DNA from: Planococcus sp. MER TA 32b | Lineage (GTDB): Bacteria > Bacillota > Bacilli > Bacillales_A > Planococcaceae | Length of the DNA: 64,000 nt | Assembly (NCBI GenBank): GCA_023715185.1 | Contig: JAMCAN010000001.1 | Location: 1,798,001-1,862,000, forward strand | Direction: 5' to 3' | Shown: positions 46,572 to 57,257 of the stretch, in pieces | How positions within the stretch are numbered: position 1 is the stretch's first letter | Layout of the letters: the number at the start of each line of letters is the position of its first letter | Program-made: the position numbers and the translations under genes | The notes under the pieces: generated by a model | The model's database searches: none | What the model was told of the DNA's origin: nothing | What the model saw: the letters and a program-made list of their open reading frames with translations, nothing else

Positions 46572-46669
46572 TATGAGCGGTTTTTTGGGGCTATGATCAT
46601 TTTTGGGGTTATGATCACTCAGGGGATTCTATGATCACTCAAACGATTCTATGATCACTCGCTACTTTT
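46572..46669. repeat. Array E: five units of 18-20 bp, core TATGATCACTC
   Basis: TATGA-starting units at 46572, 46592, 46610, 46630 and 46650 give spacings of 20, 18, 20 and 20. The last three share TATGATCACTC exactly; the first two are degenerate. Like the 21-bp arrays it has five units, a local core and variable remainder, and sits 5' of the AbrB-family gene in a 738-bp gap without genes. Confidence 0.8.
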
Positions 46670-46734
46670 TTCTCCCCATTCATGAAAAAAGAGCAGCCAG
46701 ATCCACCGGTTGCTCCCTCCTCTCCGCACTTTCG

Positions 46735-46860
46735 GACGAAGTCAAGTCTTGACCGAAGCCTGCGAGGGCAAGGCTTTGCGACGAAGCTAGCGCAGCGATG
46801 CAGCGCACTTTCATGTCTCGAAGCTAGCGTTAGAGATGCAGAGACAGGAGCACGGTTGTT
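46735..46860. repeat. Fragment sharing blocks with the inverted-end elements
   Basis: The 29 bases at 46774-46802, beginning CTTTGCGACGAAGCTAGC, are identical to 7274-7302 inside copy 1. CCTGCGAGGGCAA at about 46759 also occurs in copy 5 (53761). The fragment lacks the GCAAAACAGC ends and precedes the complete copy 4 by about 140 bp, so it looks like a module that moved or survived alone. Confidence 0.7.
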
Positions 46861-46997
46861 AATCTAGTTTGGTGATAAACCCGATTGCAAGCTTTTCGCA
46901 GGTGAAAAGCGACAAAACCGAGATTCAGCTGTGGTACTGCACATTATTTAAAATTACTTAATAAATAAGACTTATACCAAAATGAGAAGGAACCAGA

Positions 46998-47159
46998 GAT
47001 ATGGAGCAAAACAGCGAAGACTCCCAGGGGATTAGAAACGGAGTTGGATTTCCAACTCCGTTTCGAGCGAAGTGCTGAGATCCACTCGGGCGAAGTGGAA
47101 CGAGCACGAGTTAGCTCAGTGCAAGCCCCCAGGAAAGCGGAGCTGTTTTGCGGAATATC
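46998..47159 (+). repeat. GCAAAACAGC inverted-end element, copy 4 (162 bp)
   Basis: The ends are GATATGGAGCAAAACAGC and (complement) GATATTCCGCAAAACAGC. It contains a perfect hairpin, AACGGAGTTGGA/TCCAACTCCGTT, and the common interior module around GAGATCCACTCGGGCGAAGT. It lies between array E and the hemL terminator. Confidence 0.82.
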
Positions 47160-47190
47160 GACTTTTAATAATTAATTTCTTAAAACATAC

Positions 47191-47224
47191 AAAAAAACAG
47201 CCGGATAACGTTCTCCGGCTGTCT
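47191..47224 (-). terminator. Terminator of the hem operon
   Basis: Minus-strand stem ACAGCCGG/CCGGCTGT with a 10-base loop and a following T7, 11 bases after the hemL stop. Confidence 0.88.
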
Positions 47225-47234
47225 CTCATCTTTA

Positions 47235-48521
47235 TTAGCGTGCCAGTTTAGCAAAGACAGTGTGGAACGCTTCCACTGTTTTGGCGATATGCTCTTCGGT
47301 ATGAGCTGTCGACAGGAACATGCCTTCGAACTGGGACGGCGGCAGGAAGATGCCTTCTTCCGCCATCAGTTTATAATAATCCGCGAACAGGTCCAGGTCG
47401 GACGTTTTCGCTGAGTCGAAATCGACCACTTCTTCGTTCGTGAAGAAGAAACCGATCATCGAGCCCGCGCGGTTTACAGTGTGCGGAATATTGTGTTTCT
47501 CTGCGGCTTCACGGAAACCGGCCTCAAGCTGGTCACCGCGTTCGATGAATGTCGTGTAGCTGTCTTCCGACAGGCGCGACAGGGTTTCGTAGCCTGCGCG
47601 CATCGCAAGCGGGTTGCCGGACAGTGTGCCTGCCTGGTAGATCGAACCGCTTGGTGCGACTTGCTGCATGATTTCACGGCGTCCGCCGAATGCGCCGACT
47701 GGAAGGCCGCCGCCGATGACTTTGCCGAGGCACGTCATGTCAGGGGTCACGCCGTAATAGCCTTGTGCACAATTATAGCCGACACGGAAACCGGTCATGA
47801 CTTCATCAAAGATGAGGATTGTACCGTTTTCAGTCGTCAGGTTGCGCAATTCCTGAAGGAAGCCTTCGTTTGGCGGAACAACGCCCATATTGCCGGCAAC
47901 CGGTTCAACGATTACCGCTGCAAGGTCGTCGCCGAATTCTTTGAATGCATGGCGGACACTTTCCAGATCGTTATAAGGAACAGTGATCGTGTTCTGCGCG
48001 ATTGACGCCGGCACTCCCGGTGAATCTGGAAGACCCAGTGTCGCAACGCCGGAACCTGCTTTGATCAACAGGCTGTCGCCGTGGCCGTGATAGCATCCTT
48101 CGAATTTCAGGATTTTATTGCGTCCAGTAAATCCGCGAGCCACACGCAAAGCGCTCATCGTCGCTTCCGTACCGGAAGAAACCATGCGCACCATTTCGAT
48201 GGAAGGAACACGTTCCATGACGAGTTCCGCCATTTGATTTTCAAGAATAGTAGGCGCTCCGAATGAAGTGCCGAGCTCCGCTGTTTCTTTGATCGCTGCG
48301 ACTACGTCCGGCTGGGCGTGCCCCAAAATAAGCGGTCCCCAGGAAAGGACATAGTCGATGTATGTGTTGCCGTCGATATCCGTGATTGTGGCGCCCTTGC
48401 CGGAAGCCATGAAAATCGGATCCATATTGACGGATTTGAATGCGCGGACCGGTGAGTTAACGCCTCCGGGCATCAAGCCTTTTGCTTCAGTGAATGCTGC
48501 TGCAGATTTTTCGTATGCCAT
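47235..48521 (-). CDS. hemL: Glutamate-1-semialdehyde 2,1-aminomutase
   Basis: PLP enzyme converting glutamate-1-semialdehyde to 5-aminolevulinate. It is 428 residues long. [19 protein letters not shown] (about 122-140) binds the cofactor phosphate, [10 protein letters not shown] carries the Asp, and [16 protein letters not shown] near 265 holds the Schiff-base Lys. The ATG 48521 start immediately follows the hemB stop, with GGAGGGG upstream in hemB. Last gene of hemAXCDBL. Confidence 0.97.
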   Translation of the reverse strand: MAYEKSAAAFTEAKGLMPGGVNSPVRAFKSVNMDPIFMASGKGATITDIDGNTYIDYVLSWGPLILGHAQPDVVAAIKETAELGTSFGAPTILENQMAELVMERVPSIEMVRMVSSGTEATMSALRVARGFTGRNKILKFEGCYHGHGDSLLIKAGSGVATLGLPDSPGVPASIAQNTITVPYNDLESVRHAFKEFGDDLAAVIVEPVAGNMGVVPPNEGFLQELRNLTTENGTILIFDEVMTGFRVGYNCAQGYYGVTPDMTCLGKVIGGGLPVGAFGGRREIMQQVAPSGSIYQAGTLSGNPLAMRAGYETLSRLSEDSYTTFIERGDQLEAGFREAAEKHNIPHTVNRAGSMIGFFFTNEEVVDFDSAKTSDLDLFADYYKLMAEEGIFLPPSQFEGMFLSTAHTEEHIAKTVEAFHTVFAKLAR

Positions 48522-49502
48522 TTATTTCCCCTCCAGCCAGCGTACCGCGTCTTTCGCGTGATACGTCATGATAATATCCGCTCCAGCACGCTTCATGCTG
48601 AGCAATGTTTCAAGGACGATTTTCTCTTCATCGACCCAGCCGTTCAAAGCCGCAGCTTTGACCATGGCGTATTCGCCGGAAACGTTATAAGCAACGATCG
48701 GCAAATTGAAGTTGTCTCGAACTTCACGGACAACGTCCAAATACGACAATGCCGGTTTGACCATCAGGTAATCGGCTCCTTCTTCCACGTCGGAAGCTGC
48801 TTCACGAAGCGCTTCAAGGCGGTTGGCAGGGTCCATCTGATAGGATTTGCGGTCGCCGAATTGCGGTGTTGAGTGGGCAGCTTCGCGGAATGGGCCATAA
48901 TAAGCTGACGCGTATTTCACTGCATAGCTCATGATCGGAATATGCTGGAATCCAGCCTGGTCCAGTCCGTAGCGGATTGCTGCGACAAAGCCGTCCATCA
49001 TGTTCGATGGCGCGATGATGTCAGCTCCCGCTTTTGCCTGGGACACAGCTGTACGTGCCAATAGATCGAGCGACTCGTCATTCAGGATGACACCGTCTTC
49101 GATAACGCCGCAATGGCCGTGGTCTGTGTACTGGCAAAGGCATGTATCAGCGATGACCAGTAATTCCGGATGGCGTTCTTTCGCGAAACGGATTGCTTCC
49201 TGTGTGATAGCGTGGTCATGATAAGCTTCGGAACCGACAGCATCTTTGTCGTTCGGCACGCCGAACAAGATGACTGAAGGAATCCCCAAATCGACGACTT
49301 CGTCCAATTCTTCGCCAAGTCGGTCCATTGAAAAATGGTAAACGCCTGGCATCGACGAAATCTCCTGTTTGATGTTTTCGCCTTCGACGACGAAAATCGG
49401 GTAGATGAAATCTTCTTTATAAAGTCCAGTTTCACGCACCATGGCACGAATATTCGCAGATCCGCGCAATCTCCGGTGGCGGTTGAATTTCAAGTCTTTC
49501 AT
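48522..49502 (-). CDS. hemB: Porphobilinogen synthase
   Basis: Condenses two 5-aminolevulinate molecules. It is 326 residues long. Zinc-type metal site [14 protein letters not shown] is at about 118-131. The active-site lysines are in [16 protein letters not shown] and [12 protein letters not shown]. The ATG 49502 start overlaps the hemD stop as ATGA. Confidence 0.97.
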   Translation of the reverse strand: MKDLKFNRHRRLRGSANIRAMVRETGLYKEDFIYPIFVVEGENIKQEISSMPGVYHFSMDRLGEELDEVVDLGIPSVILFGVPNDKDAVGSEAYHDHAITQEAIRFAKERHPELLVIADTCLCQYTDHGHCGVIEDGVILNDESLDLLARTAVSQAKAGADIIAPSNMMDGFVAAIRYGLDQAGFQHIPIMSYAVKYASAYYGPFREAAHSTPQFGDRKSYQMDPANRLEALREAASDVEEGADYLMVKPALSYLDVVREVRDNFNLPIVAYNVSGEYAMVKAAALNGWVDEEKIVLETLLSMKRAGADIIMTYHAKDAVRWLEGK

Positions 49503-50200
49503 TCGTTACATCTTCCTTTCGCTATTTCATTGACGACGTCCAAATACGTATAGTTCGCGGGAATAAAATCGATATGTCCACCTGCATCTTTGATCGCCTT
49601 TTCGGTCACATGGCCAATGGCCGCAACCTCAATATCCTTCCAGTCCCCTCCCGCTTTCCGGTAAGCCGAAACAGCTGAGGGGCTGGCAAAGATGATGGTT
49701 TGATGTTTCATTCGGGATAAAGTTTTTGCATTATCGAGTTTCAGATTCGTGTCGTAGATGATCCATTCATCGACAGGCAACGGCATATTCACAATCGTGT
49801 TCTTCGCCAGCGCACCTTTGATGAACAAACATTTCCGGCCTTCCGCCACAGCGGGAAATTCCTCGACAAAACGGTCGGCACTGTAAACAGTCGGAATAAA
49901 ATCCACTTGATAGCCGTTGTTCTCGAGAACTTCCGCTGTCTTTTCACCGACAGCCGCAATTTTCGGCAGCCTATCTGCATGAAGCTGGCAAAACGCTTCC
50001 GCACTTGTACGGCTTGTGAAAATCAGCCAGCCGTATGCATTGAAATCGGGTTTTTCCGTTTGCCGGACCGACGTCTCAATAAGCGGCATGTAAAGTGCCT
50101 TGCCGCCCAGTTCTTCCACTTTGCCGGCGGCTTCATCAGGAAAGTTCGACCCTGTGAAAATGACAGTTCTGCCTTCAAGCGATCTTTCGTTTTTACACAT
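49499..50200 (-). CDS. hemD: Uroporphyrinogen-III synthase
   Basis: Closes hydroxymethylbilane with inversion of ring D. It is about 233 residues long. The family is poorly conserved, but [13 protein letters not shown] (about 56-68), [16 protein letters not shown] and [13 protein letters not shown] with [15 protein letters not shown] fit the two-domain fold. ATG 50200 overlaps the hemC stop by 8 bases; the upstream site is weak (GAGAG), so coupling is probable. Confidence 0.92.
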   Translation of the reverse strand: MCKNERSLEGRTVIFTGSNFPDEAAGKVEELGGKALYMPLIETSVRQTEKPDFNAYGWLIFTSRTSAEAFCQLHADRLPKIAAVGEKTAEVLENNGYQVDFIPTVYSADRFVEEFPAVAEGRKCLFIKGALAKNTIVNMPLPVDEWIIYDTNLKLDNAKTLSRMKHQTIIFASPSAVSAYRKAGGDWKDIEVAAIGHVTEKAIKDAGGHIDFIPANYTYLDVVNEIAKGRCNE

Positions 50201-51122
50201 TGCTCTCAGCAATCACACGCTGAATCAGGTCATAGCCGCCTTGTCCGCTGATTTTATCAGCCACGATGCGCCCTGCTTCAACCGGATCTTTACTGGTTGC
50301 TGTTTCTTTATAGACCTGATCTGCTTCAGGTGAAGAAATCAATCCTGTGAACGTGACTTCGCCATTTTCAACAGTGGCATAGCCCGCAATCGGAACCTGG
50401 CAGCTGCCATTCATATCTTTCAGGAATTTGCGTTCCGCGTTGACTGCGAGCATCGTTTCTTCATCATTGATTTTCGCAAGTTCAGCCAATAATTCCGTAT
50501 CGTCTTCACGGCATTCGATCCCTAAAGCGCCCTGGCCGATCGCCGGCAGACACTCTTCGATACTAAGGAATTCGGTAACAATATCGTCTTTCCAGCCCAT
50601 GCGCTTCAGGCCAGCAGCCGCCAGGATGATGGCGTCGAATTCACCGGATTCCAGTTTGCCCAGACGCGTGTCGATATTGCCACGGATCCACTGGATATCC
50701 AGGTCCGGACGCATCAGCAATAATTGTGAACTGCGGCGCAGGCTGCTTGTTCCCACTTTAGCGCCGACCGGCAGATCCATGAACTTCACGTGCCCATTGG
50801 AAATGAAAGCGTCGCGCGGATCTTCACGTTCCGGCACACAGCCGATGACGAATCCTTCCGGAAGGACAGAAGGCATATCTTTCATGCTGTGGACAGCGAA
50901 ATCGATTTCCTTGTTGAAAAGCGCCTGTTCGATTTCTTTTACGAATAAGCCTTTCCCTCCGACTTTTGAAAGCATTACATCCACAATGCGGTCGCCTTTA
51001 GTGACGATTTCCTTTATTTCAAATTCAAAAGGGGCTCCCGCCGCCTTCAATTTGTCGATGAACTGATTTGTCTGCGTTAATGCGAGCTTGCTTCTTCTAG
51101 ACCCTACAATAATTTTTCTCAA
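50193..51122 (-). CDS. hemC: Hydroxymethylbilane synthase (porphobilinogen deaminase)
   Basis: Polymerises four porphobilinogens. It is 309 residues long. Motifs are [14 protein letters not shown] (about 4-17), [10 protein letters not shown] with the catalytic Asp, [20 protein letters not shown] and the dipyrromethane-anchoring Cys in [13 protein letters not shown] (about 240). The TTG 51122 start has GGTAGGA upstream and gives [12 protein letters not shown]; the earlier ATG would extend into hemX without homology. Confidence 0.96.
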   Translation of the reverse strand: MRKIIVGSRRSKLALTQTNQFIDKLKAAGAPFEFEIKEIVTKGDRIVDVMLSKVGGKGLFVKEIEQALFNKEIDFAVHSMKDMPSVLPEGFVIGCVPEREDPRDAFISNGHVKFMDLPVGAKVGTSSLRRSSQLLLMRPDLDIQWIRGNIDTRLGKLESGEFDAIILAAAGLKRMGWKDDIVTEFLSIEECLPAIGQGALGIECREDDTELLAELAKINDEETMLAVNAERKFLKDMNGSCQVPIAGYATVENGEVTFTGLISSPEADQVYKETATSKDPVEAGRIVADKISGQGGYDLIQRVIAESNV

Positions 51123-51139
51123 ATGAATCCTACCTTTCC

Positions 51140-51970
51140 TTAATACCAAAAATGGAATTCCGATAAACGGCTGCCGAGAAAGAAATTAATCAGCAGCACT
51201 AAAAACGCGTATATATGGGCCATTGAATAGGACATGCCATTCAATGTGCCTTTCTGGTGGCGCCAAAGGATAACACTGTAGACGACCACAAGTACGAACG
51301 AACCGACGATCTTCAAATCGAAAATCGAGAAATCGAAGAGCGCTATGTACGCCCATTGCAGGCCGAGGACCAGCGACACGAACAGCAGCGAAATGCCGAA
51401 GCCGATCGAAATCGACATCCCTTTTTCGGTCTGGCCGAGCGATGGCAGGCTGTTCCACTGTTTCGTCCATTTTTTCCGCTTCAACAACCGGTATTGCAAG
51501 AGATTGAGCAGCGAAAATACAAAGGACAGCGAAAATGCCGCATAGGAAAGAATCGCAAAGCTGATATGAATCAGCAGCAATTCGGATATCAATGATTCCC
51601 CGACCGGCGACCGTTCGATCTGGACCGGCGCGAATGTGTGGATTGTCATGAAGATGAATCCGATGATGTTGATCAGGAACACCGCGAAATCAAACCGGTA
51701 AAAGATCCTTAACACCAGTGACAGCGTGACCAGAAGCCAGGCATAGAAATAGATGCCTTCAAAAAGGGTCAATACCGGAAATCTTTGTGTTTCTATTATA
51801 TAGAATATCAGGAACACCGTCTGAAGCAGCCATACCCCGCCAAGCAGTGACATGGCAATCTTCGCCGCTTTCTTCTCTTTATATACATAATCCAAAAAAT
51901 AAAAAACAAGGCTGACAGCATATAGAATAACCATAGCTTCGTGCAGCCTTGCCATTGTTATATCAGCCAT
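51140..51970 (-). CDS. hemX: HemX, CcsA-like membrane protein controlling HemA
   Basis: 276 residues, eight transmembrane segments, cytochrome-c-assembly (CcsA/HemX) family. The length equals B. subtilis HemX, which lowers the cellular amount of HemA. The His-containing segments [14 protein letters not shown] and [12 protein letters not shown] are visible. The ATG 51970 start follows AAGGGGA by 6 bases; upstream ATGs at 52024 and 51991 lack good sites. It lies between hemA and hemC, as in Bacillus. Confidence 0.93.
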   Translation of the reverse strand: MADITMARLHEAMVILYAVSLVFYFLDYVYKEKKAAKIAMSLLGGVWLLQTVFLIFYIIETQRFPVLTLFEGIYFYAWLLVTLSLVLRIFYRFDFAVFLINIIGFIFMTIHTFAPVQIERSPVGESLISELLLIHISFAILSYAAFSLSFVFSLLNLLQYRLLKRKKWTKQWNSLPSLGQTEKGMSISIGFGISLLFVSLVLGLQWAYIALFDFSIFDLKIVGSFVLVVVYSVILWRHQKGTLNGMSYSMAHIYAFLVLLINFFLGSRLSEFHFWY

Positions 51971-52054
51971 CCCATTCCCCTTCATTTCCATAGTTAAAGG
52001 CGCTTCGTCTCTACATTTTAACATATAGATCCGAAAACGCCTCTTTCCAACCGA

Positions 52055-53434
52055 TTAAAATGAATATCCGGGTGATTCCTGTTTTTGCTGTTGCTTTTGT
52101 TTATCTTCGGCAGCCTTTTCAGCTTTGACCATCGCCGCTTTTGACTGCTGCTCGATCTGTCCTTGAACTTCATCTTCAATTCCGAAAATCTGCTGGAACA
52201 ACTCGAGCTGTTCGCGTGATTTCGGTGAACCGGCCATTTCCTTCGCTTGAAGGATCGGCTCTTTCAGCAATTGATTGATGATTGATTTTGTATGTTTGTT
52301 CAGGATTTTCTTCTCGCGGTCTGTCAGGTCCGGCATCTTGTTCTCGATGCTCGCCATCGTCTCCGCCTGGATGCCCAGCGCTTTTTCACGCAATGCGGAA
52401 ATCACCGGAACCACACCAAGAGTCGTCATCCAATCATTGAATTGATGGGATTCCTTGTCAATCATGGAAACGATCTGCGTCGCAGCGCGTTCACGTTCCG
52501 CCAAGTTTGCGTTGACGATTCCTTGCATGTCATCGATATCGTACAGGAATACATTCGGCAAATCCCCGATACGCGGATCCATATCACGCGGCACAGCAAT
52601 ATCCACAAGGAATAAAGGCTTGCCTTTGCGTAATTTCTCAACAAATTGCATCAATTCGAGGTCGATGACGAAGTCTTGTGCGCCAGTGGACGAAATCAAA
52701 ATATCCGCATCCAATAATGCACATTGCAGCTCATTAAGAGGCTTCGCTCTGCCGCCGAATTTTTCAGCAAGAACTTCAGCTTTTTCAAAAGTGCGGTTGA
52801 TGACCGTTATACGGTCCGCTCCGCTGCCCTGAAGATTTTTAATCGCCAATTCGCCCATTTTGCCGGCGCCCAGGATAACAACATGCTTGTTTTTAAGCGT
52901 GCCAAAAATCTTCTTGCCAAGTTCAACTGCCGCATACGAAACCGATACAGCATTCTCGCCGATCGCCGTTTCTGAATGCGCCCGTTTAGCAAGCGTCACT
53001 GCCTGCTTGAATAATTGGTTGAAAACCGTGCCTGTCGTGCCGATTTCCTGGCCCGCCAGGAAACTGCCCTTCACCTGTCCAAGAATCTGCGTTTCACCAA
53101 GGACCATCGAATCGATTCCCGCTGTTACACGGAAAAGATGCTCGACAGCCTCATCTTTTTCATGGACAAATAAATACTGTGAAAACGACTCCTGCGGAAT
53201 ATCAAAATAATCCGCCAGGAATTGCTTCACATAGTATTTGCCTGTATGGAGCTGGTCGACCACCGCGTAAATCTCCGTGCGGTTGCACGTAGATACAATG
53301 ACGTTCTCCAATATGCTTTTTTGTTTATTCAAGGCCTGCATCGCCTGTGGAAGTTCGTTTTCGATAAACGACAGTTTCTCGCGGATTTCCACGGGTGCAG
53401 ATCGGTAGTTCACCCCGACTACTAATGTATGCAT
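52055..53434 (-). CDS. hemA: Glutamyl-tRNA reductase
   Basis: NADPH-dependent reduction of glutamyl-tRNA-Glu to the semialdehyde, the first committed step. It is 459 residues long. The catalytic Cys is in [13 protein letters not shown] (about 46-58), the NADPH-binding domain has [13 protein letters not shown] near 184, and the C-terminal dimerisation helix begins near 330. The last 25 residues are Gln/Lys-rich. The ATG 53434 start has AAAGGTG about 10 bases upstream. First gene of the operon. Confidence 0.97.
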   Translation of the reverse strand: MHTLVVGVNYRSAPVEIREKLSFIENELPQAMQALNKQKSILENVIVSTCNRTEIYAVVDQLHTGKYYVKQFLADYFDIPQESFSQYLFVHEKDEAVEHLFRVTAGIDSMVLGETQILGQVKGSFLAGQEIGTTGTVFNQLFKQAVTLAKRAHSETAIGENAVSVSYAAVELGKKIFGTLKNKHVVILGAGKMGELAIKNLQGSGADRITVINRTFEKAEVLAEKFGGRAKPLNELQCALLDADILISSTGAQDFVIDLELMQFVEKLRKGKPLFLVDIAVPRDMDPRIGDLPNVFLYDIDDMQGIVNANLAERERAATQIVSMIDKESHQFNDWMTTLGVVPVISALREKALGIQAETMASIENKMPDLTDREKKILNKHTKSIINQLLKEPILQAKEMAGSPKSREQLELFQQIFGIEDEVQGQIEQQSKAAMVKAEKAAEDKQKQQQKQESPGYSF

Positions 53435-53475
53435 GGGTTCAAAACACCTTTCACGTTCCATATTTCATCTATATA

Positions 53476-53484
53476 AGTATACCA
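53476..53484 (-). promoter_or_regulatory. Extended -10 promoter of the hem operon
   Basis: Minus-strand TGGTATACT, 41 bases upstream of the hemA start. No good -35 is visible. The rest of the 424-bp gap holds repeat copy 5, the engB terminator and AT-rich DNA without a gene; no PerR or CcpA box was recognised. Confidence 0.5.
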
Positions 53485-53725
53485 CCAACAAAGGAATCTA
53501 AGCCTTTGAATTTGTGAACAAGCAATGAAGATATGTTTGTTTAGAATGATTATAAACTAATTCTAGCATTGCCATAATTGGAGAACAAGGATAACGCTCG
53601 TATTCCAATTTGTCAGTTAACTTGGCTCTTATTATTATAATTATTTATCAATAAATAATATGAATATAAGAAACAAGACGTTTATTAAACGCTTCGGCGC
53701 TGGGTGATTATCTTTGGTAAGGTGA

Positions 53726-53796
53726 GATATGGAGCAAAACAGCGAAGAGTTGATTGAAGCCTGCGAGGGCAACTCTTTGCTGTTTTGCGGAATTTC
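53726..53796 (+). repeat. GCAAAACAGC inverted-end element, copy 5 (71 bp)
   Basis: Shortest copy: the ends GATATGGAGCAAAACAGC and (complement) GAAATTCCGCAAAACAGC close on a short interior with AGAGTTG..CAACTCT, so the whole unit folds into one hairpin. It shows the minimum element, almost ends only. Confidence 0.82.
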
Positions 53797-53825
53797 GGTT
53801 ATTTCAGATCAACTCATTCATAACA

Positions 53826-53852
53826 ACAAAAAAGCGCAGCCTCAGCTGCGCT
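53826..53852 (-). terminator. Terminator of lon-engB
   Basis: Minus-strand AGCGCAGC-TGAG-GCTGCGCT followed by TTTTTTG, just after the engB stop. Confidence 0.88.
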
Positions 53853-53858
53853 CCCTAT

Positions 53859-54440
53859 TTACATTCTGCTTTCGATTTCTCTCCAGGCTTCGTCTTTGCC
53901 GAGTCCTGTCTCGGATGAAAAGATGATCAATGGATCCGTCTTCTCCATCTCCAGCGTATCGCGGACAATTTTCTTGTGCTTGTCCCATTTGCCTTTCGGA
54001 ATCTTATCCGCTTTCGTCGCGATGATGATGCACGGGATATCATAATGTTTCATGAAATCATACATCGCGATATCGTCACGGCTCGGCGGATGGCGCAGGT
54101 CGACAATCTGGATCACAGCTCGCAGCGGTTCACGGTCCGTGATATAGCGTTCGATCATCTTGCCCCATGCTTCGCGTTCACTTTTCGAAACTTTGGCATA
54201 GCCATAACCAGGTACATCCACATAGAAAAGCTGTTCTTCTATCTTATAGAAATTCAGTGTCTGTGTCTTTCCGGGTTTCGAGGAAATACGCGCCATGCTT
54301 TTACGTCCGATCATTTTATTGATGAATGAAGATTTACCGACATTCGAACGTCCCGCTAAAGCGAATTCCGGCAGGCCGTCTTCCGGATACTGTTCCGGAC
54401 GGACGGCGCTGATTACAAGTTCTACGTTATTAACTTTCAT
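53859..54440 (-). CDS. engB: Ribosome-biogenesis GTPase EngB (YsxC)
   Basis: Small GTPase of 193 residues needed for late 50S assembly. G1 [13 protein letters not shown] is at about 28-40, G3 [11 protein letters not shown] at about 73-83, G4 TKADKIPKG near 144 and G5 FSSETGLG near 175. The ATG 54440 start overlaps the lon stop as ATGA, with AAGGAGT upstream in lon. Confidence 0.96.
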   Translation of the reverse strand: MKVNNVELVISAVRPEQYPEDGLPEFALAGRSNVGKSSFINKMIGRKSMARISSKPGKTQTLNFYKIEEQLFYVDVPGYGYAKVSKSEREAWGKMIERYITDREPLRAVIQIVDLRHPPSRDDIAMYDFMKHYDIPCIIIATKADKIPKGKWDKHKKIVRDTLEMEKTDPLIIFSSETGLGKDEAWREIESRM

Positions 54441-56764
54441 TTGTTTACTCCTTCTAAAGCGACTTCGAGCGCTTCATCTGCCTCGGATACAAATTTGAAC
54501 GTCAATTGTTCGCGGACTGTTTCCGGAATATCTTCGATGTCACGTTCGTTATCCTTCGGCAAAATGATAGTCGTGAGACCAGCACGATGTGCGCTCAGTG
54601 TTTTTTCCTTCACGCCGCCGATAGGCAACACGCGGCCGCGCAGCGTAATTTCTCCTGTCATCCCGACTTCACGACGGATTGGACGTTTTGACAATGAAGA
54701 AACCAATGCAGTCGCAATCGCCACACCCGCAGATGGGCCATCTTTTGGAACAGCACCTTCCGGAACATGGATATGGATGTCCTGGGATTCATGGAAATTC
54801 GGATCAAGGCCAAGCGATTCGGCTCTTGAACGCACAAATGACAGAGCCGTCTGCGCCGATTCCTTCATGACATCGCCAAGTTTACCGGTCAATTGCAATT
54901 TGCCTTTGCCCGGTGACAGCGATACTTCGATCTGCAGCGTATCCCCTCCGACTGTTGTATAAGCAAGTCCTGTGGCAACACCGATCTGGTTTTCCGTCTC
55001 AGCCATGCCGTAGCGGAATTTGCGTTTGCCGAGATACTCTTCAATCTCTTTTTCCGTAACTTCCACAGCTTCCGTCTCTTTCGACACGATCTGCTTAGTT
55101 ACTTTACGGCAAATCGCCGCCAGCTGGCGTTCAAGTCCACGGACTCCAGCTTCACGCGTATAGTAACGGACGATGGACAATAAAGCATCGTCTGTAAACT
55201 GCAATTGCTCCGCAGTCAATCCATGCTCTTCCAATTGCTTCGGCGCCAAATGATTTTTCGCAATCTGCGTTTTCTCCGCTTCTGTATAACCGGCGATCGA
55301 AATCACTTCCATACGGTCGCGCAGGGGTCCTGGAATCGAGCTGAGATCATTCGCAGTCGCAATGAAAAGCACATTTGATAGATCATAAGTTTCTTCAATA
55401 TAATGGTCGCTGAACGAATTATTCTGTTCCGGATCCAGCACTTCCAGCATTGCTGAAGAAGGATCTCCACGGAAGTCATTCGACATTTTCTCGATTTCAT
55501 CAAGCAGGAATACCGGATTGACCGTACCCGCTTTTTTCATTCCCTGGATAATCCGTCCCGGCATCGCGCCGACATACGTACGGCGATGGCCGCGGATTTC
55601 CGATTCGTCGCGAACGCCGCCAAGTGAAATACGCACGAATTTACGGTCGAGCGATTCAGCGATCGATTTCGCCAACGATGTTTTACCGACGCCCGGTGGT
55701 CCGACAAGGCAAAGAATCGGGCCGCGCAGTGATTTCGTCATCTGTTGTACAGCCAAATATTCAAGGACACGTTCTTTGACGCTTTCCAATCCGTCGTGGT
55801 CACGGTTCAATACTTCTTCCGCGTATTTGATATCGAGACGGTCTTCCGTTTTCTCAGACCATGGAATTGTCACGAGCCACTCGATGTAATTGCGGATAAT
55901 CCCGCTTTCCGCTGCCGCAGAAGGCAATTTTTCGTAACGGTCGAGTTCTTTAAGCGCCGCTTTTTTCGTCGACTCCGGCATTCCGGCTGCGTCAATCCGC
56001 TTTTTCAAGTCGGAAATTTCACCCGTTTTGCCGTCTTTATCACCCAGTTCCTGTTGGATCGCTTTCATCTGCTCACGCAAATAAAACTCTTTTTGCGTCT
56101 GCTCCATCGCTTTTTTGACACGCTGGTTGATGCGTTTCTCCAAATCGATGACTTCGTGCTCGTTGTGCAGACGGCCAATCAGCATTTCAAGGCGTTTGCT
56201 GATGTCGAAAGTCTCAAGGACTTCCTGTTTACCGGCCATTTTCAGCGGCAGATGTGATGCGACCATATCCGCCAGGCGGCCTGGCTCTTCAATATCCGCT
56301 ACCGTTTTATAGGTTTCATTCGTCACCTTTTTCGACGCTTTCGTGTACTTCTCGAAATGCTCGACCAATAAACGCATCAATGCATCCTGCTCAGCATCCC
56401 GCTCTGTTTCGTCAGGGAATGAAGTCACTTCCACCACTGCGAAGTTTTCTTCCTCTTCATAAGACTTCCACTGACCGCGTTCCAGTCCTTCGACGAGCAC
56501 ACGGATTGTGCCATTCGGCAATTTCAGCATCTGCTTCACATACGCCAATGTACCGATTTTTTGCAGATCCTCTTTTTCAGGCTGCTCAACACTGATATCT
56601 TTCTGTGTCGCCAGGAATACAATATTATCTTCCAATAATGCCTGTTCCAGTGCAGCCACCGAACGCTCGCGTCCGACATCTATATGCAAAACCATAGTCG
56701 GGAAAACAAGAAGTCCGCGCAGCGGCAATAAAGGCACTCGTTTTGTAACTTTCTTCTTAGCCAT
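54437..56764 (-). CDS. lon: ATP-dependent protease Lon
   Basis: 775 residues. The N-terminal substrate-binding domain (about 8-205) starts with [16 protein letters not shown] coiled-coil segment is followed by the AAA+ module with Walker [10 protein letters not shown] (near 355) and Walker [10 protein letters not shown]. The C-terminal protease domain has the catalytic Ser in [10 protein letters not shown] and the Lys in [14 protein letters not shown]. The ATG 56764 start follows GGAGGTG by 8 bases. lonB, which adjoins lonA in B. subtilis, is absent. Confidence 0.97.
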   Translation of the reverse strand: MAKKKVTKRVPLLPLRGLLVFPTMVLHIDVGRERSVAALEQALLEDNIVFLATQKDISVEQPEKEDLQKIGTLAYVKQMLKLPNGTIRVLVEGLERGQWKSYEEEENFAVVEVTSFPDETERDAEQDALMRLLVEHFEKYTKASKKVTNETYKTVADIEEPGRLADMVASHLPLKMAGKQEVLETFDISKRLEMLIGRLHNEHEVIDLEKRINQRVKKAMEQTQKEFYLREQMKAIQQELGDKDGKTGEISDLKKRIDAAGMPESTKKAALKELDRYEKLPSAAAESGIIRNYIEWLVTIPWSEKTEDRLDIKYAEEVLNRDHDGLESVKERVLEYLAVQQMTKSLRGPILCLVGPPGVGKTSLAKSIAESLDRKFVRISLGGVRDESEIRGHRRTYVGAMPGRIIQGMKKAGTVNPVFLLDEIEKMSNDFRGDPSSAMLEVLDPEQNNSFSDHYIEETYDLSNVLFIATANDLSSIPGPLRDRMEVISIAGYTEAEKTQIAKNHLAPKQLEEHGLTAEQLQFTDDALLSIVRYYTREAGVRGLERQLAAICRKVTKQIVSKETEAVEVTEKEIEEYLGKRKFRYGMAETENQIGVATGLAYTTVGGDTLQIEVSLSPGKGKLQLTGKLGDVMKESAQTALSFVRSRAESLGLDPNFHESQDIHIHVPEGAVPKDGPSAGVAIATALVSSLSKRPIRREVGMTGEITLRGRVLPIGGVKEKTLSAHRAGLTTIILPKDNERDIEDIPETVREQLTFKFVSEADEALEVALEGVNK

Positions 56765-56832
56765 CTATAAGCCACCTCCGGGAGTGTGTTTCTATAAGTA
56801 AATTTTTAAGTAAGTGAGTTAGATGAATTCAC

Positions 56833-56936
56833 TTCAGAAGGACGCTTTCCGCGGGGAGCTGCCTGAGCCTCCTCGCTCGCTGCGCTCACTGTGGGGTCTC
56901 AGGACTAGCTCTATTTCCCGCAGGAGTCGCCTTCTT
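56833..56936. repeat. Box-D palindromic repeat
   Basis: AGAAGGACGCTTTCCGCGGG at the left pairs with the complement of CCCGCAGGAGTCGCCTTCT at the right; inside, GAGCTGCCTGAG..CTCAGGACTAGCTC also pairs. The roughly 104-bp sequence resembles palindromes I recall as common in gaps of many Bacillaceae genomes. It lies upstream of lon. Confidence 0.7.
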
Positions 56937-56967
56937 CCGTTCATTCATCTTATGAAGGTTCACTTAG

Positions 56968-57164
56968 ATATGAAGCAAAACAGCGAAGACTCCCAGAGGA
57001 GCAGGCGAATGCCGACGAAGTGCTGAGATCCACTCGGGTGAAGTGAAACGAGCCCGAGTTAGCTCAGCGCAAGCCCCCGGCAGTCGGCAACGCGACGTCC
57101 TGTCGCGCCGACTGCATGACCCACATCCTGTGGGCCTGAAAGCGAAGCTGTTTTGCGGAATATC
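56968..57164 (+). repeat. GCAAAACAGC inverted-end element, copy 6 (197 bp)
   Basis: The ends are GATATGAAGCAAAACAGC and (complement) GATATTCCGCAAAACAGC. It holds the common interior module (GAGATCCACTCGGGTGAAGT) plus two extra hairpins: CAGTCGGC..GCCGACTG around a CGACGTCCTGTCG core, and CCACATCCTGTGG. It lies between lon and clpX; no gene is seen in this 493-bp gap. Confidence 0.82.
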
Positions 57165-57192
57165 GTTTGATAACCCACACTTATATTTAACC

Positions 57193-57244
57193 AAAAAAAT
57201 GGACTGCCTCAGACCGCGCGGATGTGCACAATCTGAGTCAGCCC
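57193..57244 (-). terminator. Terminator of clpX
   Basis: Minus-strand GGGCTG-A-CTCAGA pairs with TCTGAG-G-CAGTCC around an 18-base loop and is followed by ATTTTTTT, 13 bases after the clpX stop. Confidence 0.75.
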
Positions 57245-57257
57245 ATATCATCCTAAA

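Noticed and set aside
47481-48005. 174-residue plus-strand frame opposite hemL
   Set aside because: Antisense shadow of a gene with complete PLP-enzyme motifs.
55745-56257. 170-residue plus-strand frame opposite lon
   Set aside because: Phe/Arg-rich antisense frame with no start signal; lon is intact.
56765-56832. CtsR operator upstream of lon
   Set aside because: No tandem GGTCAAA-type heptads are visible near the lon start.
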